From the NCBI GenBank assembly GCA_937141935.1, contig CAKZQS010000042.1:186001-250000 (forward strand): DNA of 64,000 bases, in the 5' to 3' direction. A program made the translations under genes and the position numbers. This DNA comes from an uncultured Ectothiorhodospiraceae bacterium. Its GTDB lineage: Bacteria > Pseudomonadota > Gammaproteobacteria > Nevskiales > Oceanococcaceae. Position 1 is the stretch's first letter. Every line of letters begins with the position of its first letter. Shown here piece after piece: positions 1-9,933 of the stretch. The notes below the pieces were generated by a model. The model made no database searches and was not told the DNA's origin. It worked only from the letters and a program-made list of their open reading frames with translations.

Positions 1-926
<926 letters not shown>

Positions 927-1106
927 GGCGCGGGCCGCGCCCCGTCCGTCGCGGTCTTCGGCCGGGCCGGGCTGGGTTGGACCGGGCTGGGCCGGACCGG
1001 GGCCGGCGTGGATTCCGGCGGGGCGGGGCTAAAGCGGCGCCGGTCTCAGGTCGCGCGAAGTCCCAGGCCGGGGCAAACCCCGGGCTGCGGGAAAGCGGCG
1101 GCGGCC

Positions 1107-1550
1107 TCAGGCCGGGGCGGCCCCGCGGCGGCTTTTCAGGCCCTCGTCGGCGGCGCTGGGCTGGTAGGCGGCGGCGAAGGCGGCCAGCGCCATGCGCACC
1201 GCATCGACCGATTCGCCTTCGGCCAGCGCCAGCTGGTCGAAGCCACAGCGGCGCAGCAGCAGCGCCTGGTCGACCAGCACCTCGCCACTGGCGCGCAGCG
1301 GGCCGGCATAACCCCGCTCGCGCAGCCGGCGGGCCTGGCTGTAGGCCCGGCCGTCGGTGAACTTGGGCAGCGTCAGCTCAATGCCCACGCAGCCCGGCGG
1401 CAGCGGCAGCTCGATGGCATCCGGGTCGACGGTGTTCTCCGGCGCCAGTACCCAGCGGGCGGCCTCGGCCTGTGTCAGCTCGGCGGCGCGCGGCAGGTCC
1501 GCCCAGTCATCGCTCAGGGCCGCGCCCTGGGCGTCCAGCAACTCAGCCAT
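1107..1550 (-). CDS. DUF934 protein, sulfite-reduction accessory
   Basis: A 147-residue DUF934 family protein. The family is known as a small gene beside cysI-type sulfite reductases in many proteobacteria, and its biochemical role is not settled. The conserved LPKFTDGRAYSQARRLRERGY block, followed by the GEVLVDQALLLRRCGFD block, is present at mid-protein. Its start codon overlaps the end of cysI by 8 nt, so the two are translated from one message. There is no signal peptide or membrane segment. A role in electron delivery to, or maturation of, the reductase is inferred from context only. Confidence 0.9.
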   Translation of the reverse strand: MAELLDAQGAALSDDWADLPRAAELTQAEAARWVLAPENTVDPDAIELPLPPGCVGIELTLPKFTDGRAYSQARRLRERGYAGPLRASGEVLVDQALLLRRCGFDQLALAEGESVDAVRMALAAFAAAYQPSAADEGLKSRRGAAPA

Positions 1551-3174
1551 AGACGGCCTCCTTGAAGGGCGACAGGCCCACGCGGCGGTAGGTGTCCAGG
1601 AAGCGCTCGCCCTTGTCGCGCTGCTGCTGGTAGGCCCCCAGCAGGCGGCCGATGGCGGGCACGATGTCCTCGCGCGACAGCGCCGCGCCCAGGCGGTCGC
1701 CCAGCGCCGCGTCGTTGCGCGAGGAGCCGCCCAGCGAGATCTGGTACCACTCGGCGCCCTTCTTATCGACGCCCAGAATCCCGATGTGGCCCACGCTGTG
1801 GTGGCCGCAGCCGTTCATGCAGCCGCTCATGTTCAGGCGCAGCTCGCCCATTGCCTCGATGGCCTCGGCATCCTCAAACAGCGCCTGGATGTCGCGCGCC
1901 ACGCCGATGGAGCCGGCGTTGGCCAGCGAGCAAAAATCCAGGCCCGGGCAGCAGATCATGTCGGTGACCAGGCCCGCGGTCGGCGTGTGCAGGCCCTGGG
2001 CTTCGAGCTCGGCGTAGACGGCTGGCAGGTCGGCCTCGCGGATGTCCGGCAGGATCAGATTCTGCTCGTGGCTGACGCGAATCTCGCCAAAGCCATAGCG
2101 CTCGGACAACGCGGCGACGGCCCGCATCTGCGCGGCCGAGGCATCGCCCGGCGGCTCGTCGGCCGGCTTCAGGCTGACCACGACGCTGGTCCAGCCCGCA
2201 CGGCGGTGCGGGTGCAGGTTGTGCTTGAGCCAGATCGCGGGCGGGGTGGCCCCCTCGGCGGCCGCGTCGGCCTCGCGGGCGGCGTAGTCCGGCGCGGCGA
2301 AATGGGCCTTGAAGCCGGCGATCTCCTCGGCGCTGATGTGCAGCTCGCCGCCGGCCAGCTTGGCGAACTCGGCCTCGACGAGCTCGGCAAAGATCTTGGG
2401 CCCGGTCTCCTTGACCAGGATCTTGATCCGCGCCTTGTACATGTTGTCGCGGCGGCCCAGGCGGTTGTACACGCGCAGCACGGCCTCGAGGTAGCTGCGC
2501 AGGTGCTCGGGCTCCAGCGCCTCGCGCACCACCTGACCCAGCAGCGGCGTGCGCCCCAGCCCGCCGCCGACGATCACGCGAAAACGCGTCTGGTCGTCCG
2601 CATGGTGGATTTGCAGGCCGATGTCATGCACGAAGGTCGCCGCGCGGTCGGTGCGCGCCGCGCTGACGGCGATCTTGAACTTGCGCGGCAGGAAGGCGAA
2701 CTCCGGGTGCAGCGTGCTCCACTGGCGCAGCAGCTCGCACCAGGGCCGCGGGTCCTCGCATTCGTCGGCGGCGACGCCGGCATAGACGTCGCTGCTGATG
2801 TTGCGGATGCAGTTGCCGCTGGTCTGGATCGCGTGCATCTGCACCTGCGCCAAGTCCATCAGGATCTGCGGCACGCGCTCCAGCTGCGGCCAGTTGAACT
2901 GGATGTTCTGCCGCGTGGTGAAGTGGCCATAGCCCTTGTCGTATTCCTCGGCGATGCGGCCCAGCTCGCGCAGTTGCGCGGCCGACAGCGTGCCGTAGGG
3001 GATGGCCACGCGCAGCATCGGCGCAAAGCGCTGGATGTACAGGCCGTTTTGCAGGCGCAGCGGGCGAAAGCGCTCTTCGGAAAGCTCGCCGGCCAGGTAG
3101 CGCCGGGTTTGCTCGGCGAACTGGCGGGCGCGGCTCTCGACCATCTCCTGGTCGAAGGCATCGTATTGATACAT
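1543..3174 (-). CDS. cysI: Sulfite/nitrite reductase hemoprotein (siroheme, 4Fe-4S)
   Basis: The 543-residue protein reduces sulfite to sulfide in assimilatory cysteine synthesis. Two ferredoxin-like half domains alternate with the siroheme domain. Cluster and siroheme ligands are visible as CCPGLDFC (about residues 407-414) and SGCMNGCG (about 448-453). Substrate-pocket signatures FTTRQNIQFNW and TSGNCIRN lie near the N terminus. No cysJ flavoprotein is adjacent, and the DUF934 partner suggests the Pseudomonas-type arrangement, in which the electron donor may be ferredoxin or another reductase. The gene is first in a two-gene unit. A nitrite reductase of the same fold is the main alternative but is less likely next to DUF934. 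Confidence 0.93.
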   Translation of the reverse strand: MYQYDAFDQEMVESRARQFAEQTRRYLAGELSEERFRPLRLQNGLYIQRFAPMLRVAIPYGTLSAAQLRELGRIAEEYDKGYGHFTTRQNIQFNWPQLERVPQILMDLAQVQMHAIQTSGNCIRNISSDVYAGVAADECEDPRPWCELLRQWSTLHPEFAFLPRKFKIAVSAARTDRAATFVHDIGLQIHHADDQTRFRVIVGGGLGRTPLLGQVVREALEPEHLRSYLEAVLRVYNRLGRRDNMYKARIKILVKETGPKIFAELVEAEFAKLAGGELHISAEEIAGFKAHFAAPDYAAREADAAAEGATPPAIWLKHNLHPHRRAGWTSVVVSLKPADEPPGDASAAQMRAVAALSERYGFGEIRVSHEQNLILPDIREADLPAVYAELEAQGLHTPTAGLVTDMICCPGLDFCSLANAGSIGVARDIQALFEDAEAIEAMGELRLNMSGCMNGCGHHSVGHIGILGVDKKGAEWYQISLGGSSRNDAALGDRLGAALSREDIVPAIGRLLGAYQQQRDKGERFLDTYRRVGLSPFKEAVYG

Positions 3175-3314
3175 GCCGGGGCGGGATGCAGATGAGGGGC
3201 GCTAGTGTACTGGCCCGTATTCCGAAACGTTATTGCGAGACGGAAATTGCAGAACCAAATTGCGCAAACTTCTAGCGCCACAGGGCGCATGGGTCGCTGC
3301 TGCGGCGCCGGCGC

Positions 3315-3638
3315 CTAGTGCGCTGAGGCCGGTAGCGCGGCCTCGACCTGCTGCCAGAGCTGCGCGGCCTGCTCGGGCGACCAGGCGGCGTCGCCGTGGC
3401 GGCAGTCCTGCAGGTAGCGGTCCAGTTGGCGCAAGGCGGCGCTCAAATCGCGAAAGCCGTAGCTGCCCGAGGAGCCGGCGAGCTTGTGCACCTCGGTTTC
3501 CAGCTCCTGCAGCGACTCGGGGTCCGGCTGCGGTTGCTGCGGCAGGGCGGCGCGCAGCGTGGCGCAGCGCTCGGGCAGTTCGCGGGCATAGGCCGCGATG
3601 AGCTTTTGTACGGCGGGGGAGAGCGGGCGCTCGGACAT
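3315..3638 (-). CDS. Stand-alone Hpt-domain protein
   Basis: A 107-residue protein consisting of little more than one histidine phosphotransfer domain. The phospho-acceptor signature VHKLAGSSGSYGF places the active His at residue 51. Hpt proteins relay phosphate between receiver domains. The start chosen is the ATG giving MSERPLSP; an upstream ATG would add 25 low-complexity residues (VPAPPPKPP) and is less likely. No kinase or response regulator is adjacent, so the partner is unknown. The gene is flanked by short gaps and is not obviously in an operon. Confidence 0.8.
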   Translation of the reverse strand: MSERPLSPAVQKLIAAYARELPERCATLRAALPQQPQPDPESLQELETEVHKLAGSSGSYGFRDLSAALRQLDRYLQDCRHGDAAWSPEQAAQLWQQVEAALPASAH

Positions 3639-3760
3639 CGCGGCGGGCGGTTTCGGGGGCGGGGCTGGCACTGTAACGCCTGGACCTTCGGCGGTCAGCC
3701 GCTGGCGTCGCATGCCGGCCCTGCGCCGGGGGGCTGTGGGGCCATGCGCCCGCCGCGGCC

Positions 3761-4846
3761 CTAGACCGGCTGGTGCGGCAGGGCCAGGTATTCGACGCTT
3801 TGCATCTCCTCGAGCCGGCTGCGCGCGCGGGCGAACTCGAAGGACAGCCGCTGCCCGGCGTAGAGCTGGTTCAGCGGCACCGCGGCGCTGAGTATCAGCT
3901 TGACGCGGCGGTCGTAGAACTCGTCGATCAGGTGCAGGAAGCGCCGCGCCTCGTTCTCGCGGCTGTAATCCATCTGCGGCACCTCGGCCAGCAGCACGGT
4001 GCCGAACTCGCGCGCCAGCTCGATGTAGTCGCTGGCGGCGCGCGGGCCGCCACAGAGCGCCTCGAAATCGAACCAGGCGACGCCCTGGGCGGCGGCGACG
4101 TAGTCGATGTCCCGACCCAGGATGCGCACCTGGCCGGCGCGGCGCGGGGCCTCGGCGGTCAGCTGTTGCCAGCGGCGCAGCAGTTGCTCGTCGGTGTGCG
4201 CGCCCAGCGGGTGGTGATAGGTCGGCGCGCGTTGCAGCTCGCGCAGCCGGTAATCGGTATCGCCGTCGACGCTGAGCACCTCGCAGTGCTGCTGCAGCGC
4301 CGCGATGGCGGGCAGAAAGCGCTCGCGCTGCAAGCCGCCGGGATAGAGGTTCTCGGGCGCGATATTGGAGGTGGCGACCAGCGTCAGCCCGTGGGCGAAG
4401 AGCCGGGTCATCAGCCGGCCCAGAATCATCGCGTCGGCGACATCGCTGACGAAGAACTCATCGAAGCACAGCACGCGGGTGTTGCGCGCCAGGGCCGCGG
4501 CGATGGGCTCCAGGGGGTCGGCGGTGTCCTTGTGTTGGCCGATGGACTCGTGGGTGTCGGCCATGAAGTGGTGAAAATGCATGCGCAGCGTGTGCCGCGC
4601 CGGCAGCGTTTCGGCCAGCAGATCCATCAGCATGGTCTTGCCGCGGCCGACGCCGCCGTGCATATACACCCCGCGCACCCGTTGCGGCTTGCGCCCGCGC
4701 AGCCAGCCGCCGCGGCGTTGCTGCGCCACCTCGTCCCAGACGCGTTGCAGGGCCTCCACGGCGCGCTGCTGCGCCGCATCCGCCTGCAGGTTGTCGGCCT
4801 CAAGCGCGCTGCGGTAGCGCTGGGCCGGCCCGATGGGCCCGCTCAC
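3761..4846 (-). CDS. zapE: Cell division ATPase ZapE (AFG1 family)
   Basis: ZapE is an AFG1-like AAA+ ATPase that associates with the Z-ring during constriction in E. coli. Walker A is GGVGRGKT at residues 64-71, followed by the family HFHHFM segment, a Walker B-like CFDEFFVSD and the sensor segment LVATSNIAPENLYPGG. The start is taken as GTG 4844-4846 because its GTGA overlaps the TGA of the upstream carboxypeptidase gene, giving a 361-residue protein close to the E. coli length. A longer ORF reading from 4906 would overlap the peptidase by 64 bp. It is the last gene of a coupled three-gene unit. Confidence 0.93.
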   Translation of the reverse strand: MSGPIGPAQRYRSALEADNLQADAAQQRAVEALQRVWDEVAQQRRGGWLRGRKPQRVRGVYMHGGVGRGKTMLMDLLAETLPARHTLRMHFHHFMADTHESIGQHKDTADPLEPIAAALARNTRVLCFDEFFVSDVADAMILGRLMTRLFAHGLTLVATSNIAPENLYPGGLQRERFLPAIAALQQHCEVLSVDGDTDYRLRELQRAPTYHHPLGAHTDEQLLRRWQQLTAEAPRRAGQVRILGRDIDYVAAAQGVAWFDFEALCGGPRAASDYIELAREFGTVLLAEVPQMDYSRENEARRFLHLIDEFYDRRVKLILSAAVPLNQLYAGQRLSFEFARARSRLEEMQSVEYLALPHQPV

Positions 4847-6750
4847 AAAGCGCTGGGCAGCCGGCCGCGCGGTCGCGCCAGGATACGCAGCAGGCCCAGC
4901 AGCCACAGCAGCCCCGCGCTGCCGCCACTGCCGCCGCCGCCACCGCTGCGCGGCGGCGTGGGGCTGGGCTCGGGCAGCGTGCCCACGCGCAGTGCATGGC
5001 TGCGGTCCACGCCGGCCTCGACGGCGTCAAAGGCCCCCCGGCGCCAGACGGCGGCGCTGGCCGGGTCCGCATCCAGGGCGCGGCGGCTGATGTCGCGGGC
5101 CTCGACCTCCAGGCGCAGCGTGCGCGCCGGGTCCCAGTTCGCCGGCAGCGTGGCATCGAGCACGAAGCGGGCGCCGGCATAGCCCTGCGTGTCGGCCGCC
5201 CAGCGCCCGGCGGCACTGTCCAGCTCCCAGCGCGCCGCGCTGGTGGCCAGGGCCAGCTCCGGCGCGGCCGTCTGCGGCAGGCCGGGCATGCTGCCCAGCG
5301 TGCCGTCGGCATTGCGCCAGGGCAGCGGGCGATCAAAATCCAGCAGCAGGCGCACGGCCTCGCCGGGCTGCGGCGTGGCCGGCCGTTCGCCGGCCAGCGC
5401 GCGGCGCGCATCCGCGTCGGCGTTCGACCAGCGGCCGCGGTAGAGCAGGGCATCATCGGCCGCGCGGCGCAGCTCGACCTGGCGCAGCCAGGCCGGGCCG
5501 GCGGCCAGCGTGTAGGCCACCGCGGCCATCTGCAGCGCGTCCTGGCGCATCAGCGGCACGATGCTCTCGGGCAGGATGAAGCCGTCGTGGGAGACGCCGA
5601 AGCCCCCGTAGTCGCCGCCGCCGCCCTCGAAGCTGGGCTCCAGCTCCAGCGTGTAGGCGGGTACGTTCAGGGTGTAGCCGAAGAGCTCGTCGGTGGCGCC
5701 GATGCCGAATTCGCCGCAGCCGCGCTGGCTAATGGGGTCGCCGGTGGGCACGTTGGCATAGCTGCGACGCGCGGCCAGCCGGAAGCGTTCGACCCAGTCC
5801 TGCGCCGTGCTGTCCAGGCGCGGCCGTCCGGTGCAGTTCCAGAAGTACAGCCGGCTGAAGCTGTGCGTATCGATGTACAGGCGCAGCACATCGGCCGCGG
5901 CCGCATCGACCAGCGCCTCCAGCGGGGCCACCTCCGGCTCGCTGGCGCGGGCCGGGCCATGGTGCACGATGCTTTCGGGCTGGGCGCTGGAGCGCGTGCT
6001 GCTGGCCCAGAAGGGGCCGGCGTTGCGGTTCAGGTCCACGCCCAGCAAGGCATCCCCGGCGCTGGCGAAATCGCCATCGCTGTCGCGCAGGTTCTTGCGC
6101 CGCATGCGCCCGTCACGCGGCGTGGCCGTCTCGGCCTCGCAGTCGGCGGGCGGGTCGCCGTCCTCCGGGGCGACGCAGACCCGGGTGCGCGCGGCGTTGT
6201 CCTGGGTGTGGCCAAAGCCGTCCGGGTTGAGCACGGGCACCAGGCACAGGCTTTGCGTATCCGCGAGCCAGGCCAGCAGTGGCTGGTTGCCCGGCGCGGC
6301 CAGCGCCTCGGCGATGCCCAGCACGGCCTCCGGCGAGGCCCATTCGCGGGCGTGGATGCCGCCGGTTTGCAGCACGCGCGGCGTGGTGGCCGCCGGGCCG
6401 AAGCAGAGTTGCTCGATGGGCTGGCCGGCCCGCGAACGGCCCAGCAGGCTCAGGCGCGGGCCGTCGGGCTGGAGGGCGAGTTCGGCCATGCGCGCCTGGA
6501 TGCCGGCGAGGTCGCGAAAACCGGCGAAGGGCGCGGCCTGCGCGCGTGGCTGCGGCACCGGGTAGCCCAGCGCGATGGTGTCGGGATCGCTGTCGGGCGA
6601 TTCCACATATCGCACCTCGCGCGCCCCGGCCTCGAGGCTTGCGGCCCCAAGGCCGGCGGCGAGTGCCAGGCCGGCCAGTGCCGCGGCGCCATAGCGGTGG
6701 CGCATGGGCTTCGGCAGGGGTCGCATCGGCAGCGCGCAGCGCGAGTTCAT
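4843..6750 (-). CDS. Secreted M14 zinc carboxypeptidase with GlyGly-CTERM-like tail
   Basis: A 635-residue exported peptidase. The N terminus has a basic region and a hydrophobic, Ala-rich signal segment ending near residue 45. M14 zinc ligands are HARE (H133, E136) and H296 in DTHSF. VDLNRN gives the substrate-binding Asn/Arg and E369 in YTLELEP is the general base. After the catalytic domain come beta-rich sequence and a C terminus with SPTPPRSGGGGGSGG, the hydrophobic GLLWLLGLL and an Arg-rich end. This layout matches GlyGly-CTERM signals cut by rhombosortase. The start is the ATG whose ATGA overlaps the upstream gene's TGA. It is coupled to zapE downstream. Confidence 0.88.
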   Translation of the reverse strand: MNSRCALPMRPLPKPMRHRYGAAALAGLALAAGLGAASLEAGAREVRYVESPDSDPDTIALGYPVPQPRAQAAPFAGFRDLAGIQARMAELALQPDGPRLSLLGRSRAGQPIEQLCFGPAATTPRVLQTGGIHAREWASPEAVLGIAEALAAPGNQPLLAWLADTQSLCLVPVLNPDGFGHTQDNAARTRVCVAPEDGDPPADCEAETATPRDGRMRRKNLRDSDGDFASAGDALLGVDLNRNAGPFWASSTRSSAQPESIVHHGPARASEPEVAPLEALVDAAAADVLRLYIDTHSFSRLYFWNCTGRPRLDSTAQDWVERFRLAARRSYANVPTGDPISQRGCGEFGIGATDELFGYTLNVPAYTLELEPSFEGGGGDYGGFGVSHDGFILPESIVPLMRQDALQMAAVAYTLAAGPAWLRQVELRRAADDALLYRGRWSNADADARRALAGERPATPQPGEAVRLLLDFDRPLPWRNADGTLGSMPGLPQTAAPELALATSAARWELDSAAGRWAADTQGYAGARFVLDATLPANWDPARTLRLEVEARDISRRALDADPASAAVWRRGAFDAVEAGVDRSHALRVGTLPEPSPTPPRSGGGGGSGGSAGLLWLLGLLRILARPRGRLPSAL

Positions 6751-7607
6751 GGCTGCGGCGCCGCGTACAGCGCGCTGCGCGGCAGCTGCCCGCGCTGCAG
6801 GGCAAGCGCGCGTGCCAGCGGGGTGTCGGCCTTGCGCAGCGGGGCCTCGTCCAGGCCCTGCCAGGCGCTCAGGCCGGCGACCAGGCCGGGTTGCAGCGCG
6901 CCCGCCGCCAACGCCGCGTGCAGGCGCGACGCGGCCTCGCGCGCACCGGCATCGGCGCGCCGGGCCCATTCGCGCCAGGCGATGGCCGCGGCCGCGGGGT
7001 TGTTCTGCATGGTCGCCAGCGTCCGCGGCGCCAGCGTCGGTGCCTGCGCGGCCAGCCAGCGCAGGCTGGCGGCGAGCTGCGCCCGTCCGGCCAGGGCCTC
7101 GGTCCATGCCGGGTCGGCCAGGGGGTGGGCGGCGATGGCCTGCAGCAGCGCCTCGTCATCCACGGCCTGCGGCGACGCGGCGGTTACCGCGGCCGGCAGC
7201 GTCGGCGTCGCGGCCAGCCACTGTCGCCAGGCGGCCCGCTGCGCCGGCGCCAGCGCGCCCTGGGGCAGCGCCGCCGGCGGCTGTCGTTGCCACTGCGCGA
7301 GCTGCTCGGCGATGGCCAGTTGCTGCAGCGCGGCCCGCGCGGCGGCCGCGATCGGGTAGCGGGGCAGGTCGATGTCGGTACGCGCCTCCTCGAGCGGCCG
7401 GCGCGCGCGGCTGCGATAGTCCAGCCAGCCGCGCAGCCAGTCGGCCTGCGCCGCATCGGGCTGGGCCTGCAAGGCATGGATGCGCGCCAGCACGGCGGCC
7501 TCATCGACGGCGGCGGCCTGCGCCGGGCCGGCCTGCGCCGGGCCGGCCGTCGCCAGGCCGGCGCTGCCGACGAGGCTGAGCATTGCGAGCAGCTGTGCGA
7601 ATCTCAT
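6747..7607 (-). CDS. Exported Ala-rich protein of unknown function
   Basis: No family was recognised. The 286-residue product begins MRFAQLLAMLSLVGSAG with a signal peptide likely cut near residue 26, and the mature part is strongly Ala/Gln/Leu-rich and probably all-helical. No membrane segments or catalytic motifs are evident. It is first in an operon with the M14 peptidase (ATGA overlap) and zapE, so it may be a partner or inhibitor of the peptidase; that is inference. An ATG 18 nt further upstream is possible. It is divergent from xerD with only about 35 bp between starts. Confidence 0.7.
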   Translation of the reverse strand: MRFAQLLAMLSLVGSAGLATAGPAQAGPAQAAAVDEAAVLARIHALQAQPDAAQADWLRGWLDYRSRARRPLEEARTDIDLPRYPIAAAARAALQQLAIAEQLAQWQRQPPAALPQGALAPAQRAAWRQWLAATPTLPAAVTAASPQAVDDEALLQAIAAHPLADPAWTEALAGRAQLAASLRWLAAQAPTLAPRTLATMQNNPAAAAIAWREWARRADAGAREAASRLHAALAAGALQPGLVAGLSAWQGLDEAPLRKADTPLARALALQRGQLPRSALYAAPQP

Positions 7608-7642
7608 TGTTCGCAGTGTAGCCAATGCGCCCGCCGCCGCCG

Positions 7643-8518
7643 ATGGATCTGGACCTGCTCGATCGATTTTGCGACCACCTGCTGCTGGGCGCCGGCCTGG
7701 CCGAGCGCTCGATTGCGGCCTACCGCAGCGACGTGCGTGCGCTGCTGCGCGCCTGCGCCGATGGCGGGCAGGACTGGCAGAGCCTGGACGGCGCCGCCTT
7801 GCAGACCTTGCTGGCGCAGGAGGGCCTGGCCGCCGGCAGCCGCGCGCGCCGGGTGGCGAGCTGGCGCGCCTTTTACCGCTGGGCGGCCGCGGAGTCGCTG
7901 GTCGCCGAGGGCGTGGCGGACAGCCTGCGCCGGCCGCGGGCGCAGCGGCCGCTGCCGCGGGTGCTGGGGCCGGAGCAGGTGGAGGCCCTGCTGGCCGCGC
8001 CGGATGTCGGCACGCCGCGCGGGCTGCGCGACCGCGCGATGCTGGAGCTGCTTTACGCCACCGGGCTGCGGGTCTCCGAGCTGGTCGGGCTGCAGCCGCC
8101 GCAGTTGCACCTGGACGCGGGCTATCTGCTGGCCGAGGGCAAGGGCGACAAGCAGCGCCTGGTGCCGCTGGGCGCGCCCGCGGTGCGCTGGGTCGAGCGC
8201 TACCAGCGCCAGGCCTGGCCGGCGCTGCGCGGCGGCGATGCGCGCTGGCTGTTCCCCGGTCGCGGCCGCGGGCCGATGACCCGGCAGAACTTCTGGCGGC
8301 TGATTCGCGGCTATGCGCTGCGCGCCGGCATCGCGCAGAGTCTGTCGCCGCACGGGCTGCGCCATGCCTTTGCCACGCACCTGCTGGAGAACGGCGCGGA
8401 CTTGCGCACCGTGCAGATGCTGCTGGGCCACAAGGACCTGTCGACGACGCAGATTTACACCCATGTCGCGCAGGCGCGGCTGGCGCAGATGCACGCGCAG
8501 CATCATCCGCGGGCCTAA
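7643..8518 (+). CDS. xerD: Tyrosine recombinase XerD
   Basis: XerD acts with XerC at dif to resolve chromosome dimers. The 291-residue protein has an N-terminal SAM-like core-binding domain and a C-terminal catalytic domain. The catalytic set is visible: R143 in ATGLRVSEL, Lys in EGKGDKQR, HGLRH, the GHKDLSTTQ His and the nucleophile Y272 in IYTHV. The C terminus HHPRA is typical of XerD rather than XerC. The ATG giving MDLDLLDRF is preferred over one 18 nt upstream that adds MRPPPP. The gene precedes dsbC, an order known from enteric bacteria. Confidence 0.95.
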   Translation: MDLDLLDRFCDHLLLGAGLAERSIAAYRSDVRALLRACADGGQDWQSLDGAALQTLLAQEGLAAGSRARRVASWRAFYRWAAAESLVAEGVADSLRRPRAQRPLPRVLGPEQVEALLAAPDVGTPRGLRDRAMLELLYATGLRVSELVGLQPPQLHLDAGYLLAEGKGDKQRLVPLGAPAVRWVERYQRQAWPALRGGDARWLFPGRGRGPMTRQNFWRLIRGYALRAGIAQSLSPHGLRHAFATHLLENGADLRTVQMLLGHKDLSTTQIYTHVAQARLAQMHAQHHPRA

Positions 8519-8583
8519 ATCGGGCACCATTGGCGGCTGCCGGCGGTCAGACCGCCTGTATTCATTCGACGACAACAGCGAAC

Positions 8584-9288
8584 ATGAACAGATTCCTTGC
8601 CGGCCTCGCGCTGGCGCTTGCGCTGGCCGGCCCGGCCGCCGCCGATACCGACGCCGCCTACAAGGCGCTCAAGTCCGCCATGCCCGGCATCAGCAAGAGC
8701 GACATCTCGAAGACGCCGGTGGATGGCATCTACGAGGTGCAGCGCGGCCTGTCCTTCTTCTATGTCACGCAGGATGGACGCTATGTCTTCTCCGGCGACA
8801 TGGTCGACGTGCGCAGCGGCACCTCGCTGACCGAGAACAGCCGCAAGGCGCTGCGCCTGGATGCGCTGAATGACCTGGGCGACCAGTCGATGATCACCTT
8901 CCCGGCGAAAGACGAGAAGTACGTTCTGACGGTGTTCACCGACATCGACTGCGGTTACTGCCGCAAGCTGCACCGCGAGATGGGCGATTACAACGATCGC
9001 GGCATCACCGTGCGCTACCTGTTCTACCCGCGCAGCGGGCCGGACACGCCCTCCTTCGACAAGGCCGAATCGGTCTGGTGCTCGAAGGACCAGAACGACG
9101 CGATGACCCAGGCCAAGATGGGCGCCAACGTCAGCGCCAAGGCCTGCGAGAACCCGGTGCAGGCGCATTACGAGGCCGGCCAGCGGCTGGGCGTGCGCGG
9201 CACGCCGGCGCTGATCATGCCCGACGGCTCGGTGCAGCCCGGCTACCTGCCGGCCGACCGCCTGCTGACCCTGCTGGAACGGAGCTGA
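8584..9288 (+). CDS. dsbC: Thiol:disulfide interchange protein DsbC
   Basis: A periplasmic disulfide isomerase of 234 residues. A signal peptide covers about residues 1-20 ([20 protein letters not shown]). An N-terminal dimerisation domain is followed by the thioredoxin-fold domain with active site CGYC (C123, C126) and cis-Pro loop RGTPALIM. It follows xerD by 65 bp, a conserved neighbourhood, and precedes cysC by 7 bp. DsbC rather than DsbG is favoured by the CGYC motif and by the xerD linkage. Confidence 0.95.
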   Translation: MNRFLAGLALALALAGPAAADTDAAYKALKSAMPGISKSDISKTPVDGIYEVQRGLSFFYVTQDGRYVFSGDMVDVRSGTSLTENSRKALRLDALNDLGDQSMITFPAKDEKYVLTVFTDIDCGYCRKLHREMGDYNDRGITVRYLFYPRSGPDTPSFDKAESVWCSKDQNDAMTQAKMGANVSAKACENPVQAHYEAGQRLGVRGTPALIMPDGSVQPGYLPADRLLTLLERS

Positions 9289-9295
9289 TAGCGGC

Positions 9296-9898
9296 ATGAG
9301 CGCGAGCAACCTCGTCTGGCACGACCACCAGGTCACCCATGCCGAGCGCGTGGCCCGGCATGCGCAGCAGCCCGCGGTGCTGTGGTTCACCGGCCTCTCG
9401 GGCAGCGGCAAGTCCACAATTGCCAATGCGCTGGAGGTCGAGCTGCTCGCGCGCGGCCTGTACAGCTACCTGCTGGACGGCGACAACGTGCGTCATGGCC
9501 TGTGCAAGGACCTTGGCTTTTCCGATGCCGACCGGGTCGAGAACATCCGCCGCGTGGGCGAGGTGGCCAAGCTCTTCGTCGATGCCGGGCTGCTGGTGCT
9601 GACGGCCTTCATCTCGCCCTTCCGCGCCGACCGCGACATGGTGCGGGCGCTGCTGCCGGAAGGGCGTTTCATCGAGATCTTCGTCGATACGGACCTGGCC
9701 GAATGCGAGCGCCGCGACCCCAAGGGCTTGTACAAGAAGGCGCGGGCCGGCCAGATCCCCAACTTCACCGGCATCGATTCGCCCTATGAGCCGCCCGAGC
9801 AGCCCGAGCTGGTGCTGCGCACGGCGCAGGGCGCACCGGACGTGATGGCCCGCGAGGTCATCGACTACCTGCAGCAGCGCGGCCTGCTGCCCGCCTAA
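9296..9898 (+). CDS. cysC: Adenylylsulfate kinase
   Basis: A 200-residue kinase that phosphorylates adenosine 5'-phosphosulfate to PAPS. The P-loop is GLSGSGKS, and the conserved [19 protein letters not shown] and [12 protein letters not shown] segments are all present. It is complete and about the usual length for a monofunctional CysC. No ATP sulfurylase (cysD/N) is adjacent; a functional link with the cysI-DUF934 pair about 6 kb away is plausible but they are not co-transcribed. Confidence 0.96.
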   Translation: MSASNLVWHDHQVTHAERVARHAQQPAVLWFTGLSGSGKSTIANALEVELLARGLYSYLLDGDNVRHGLCKDLGFSDADRVENIRRVGEVAKLFVDAGLLVLTAFISPFRADRDMVRALLPEGRFIEIFVDTDLAECERRDPKGLYKKARAGQIPNFTGIDSPYEPPEQPELVLRTAQGAPDVMAREVIDYLQQRGLLPA

Positions 9899-9933
9899 TC
9901 GCCGCCCGCTCGGCGGCAGCGAGGGAGACAGAC

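Noticed and set aside
927-1106. Repetitive gggctggaccggg-rich gap after serS as a possible terminator or repeat element
   Set aside because: The units are irregular, no stem with a T run is present, and similar GC-rich low-complexity sequence recurs in other gaps.
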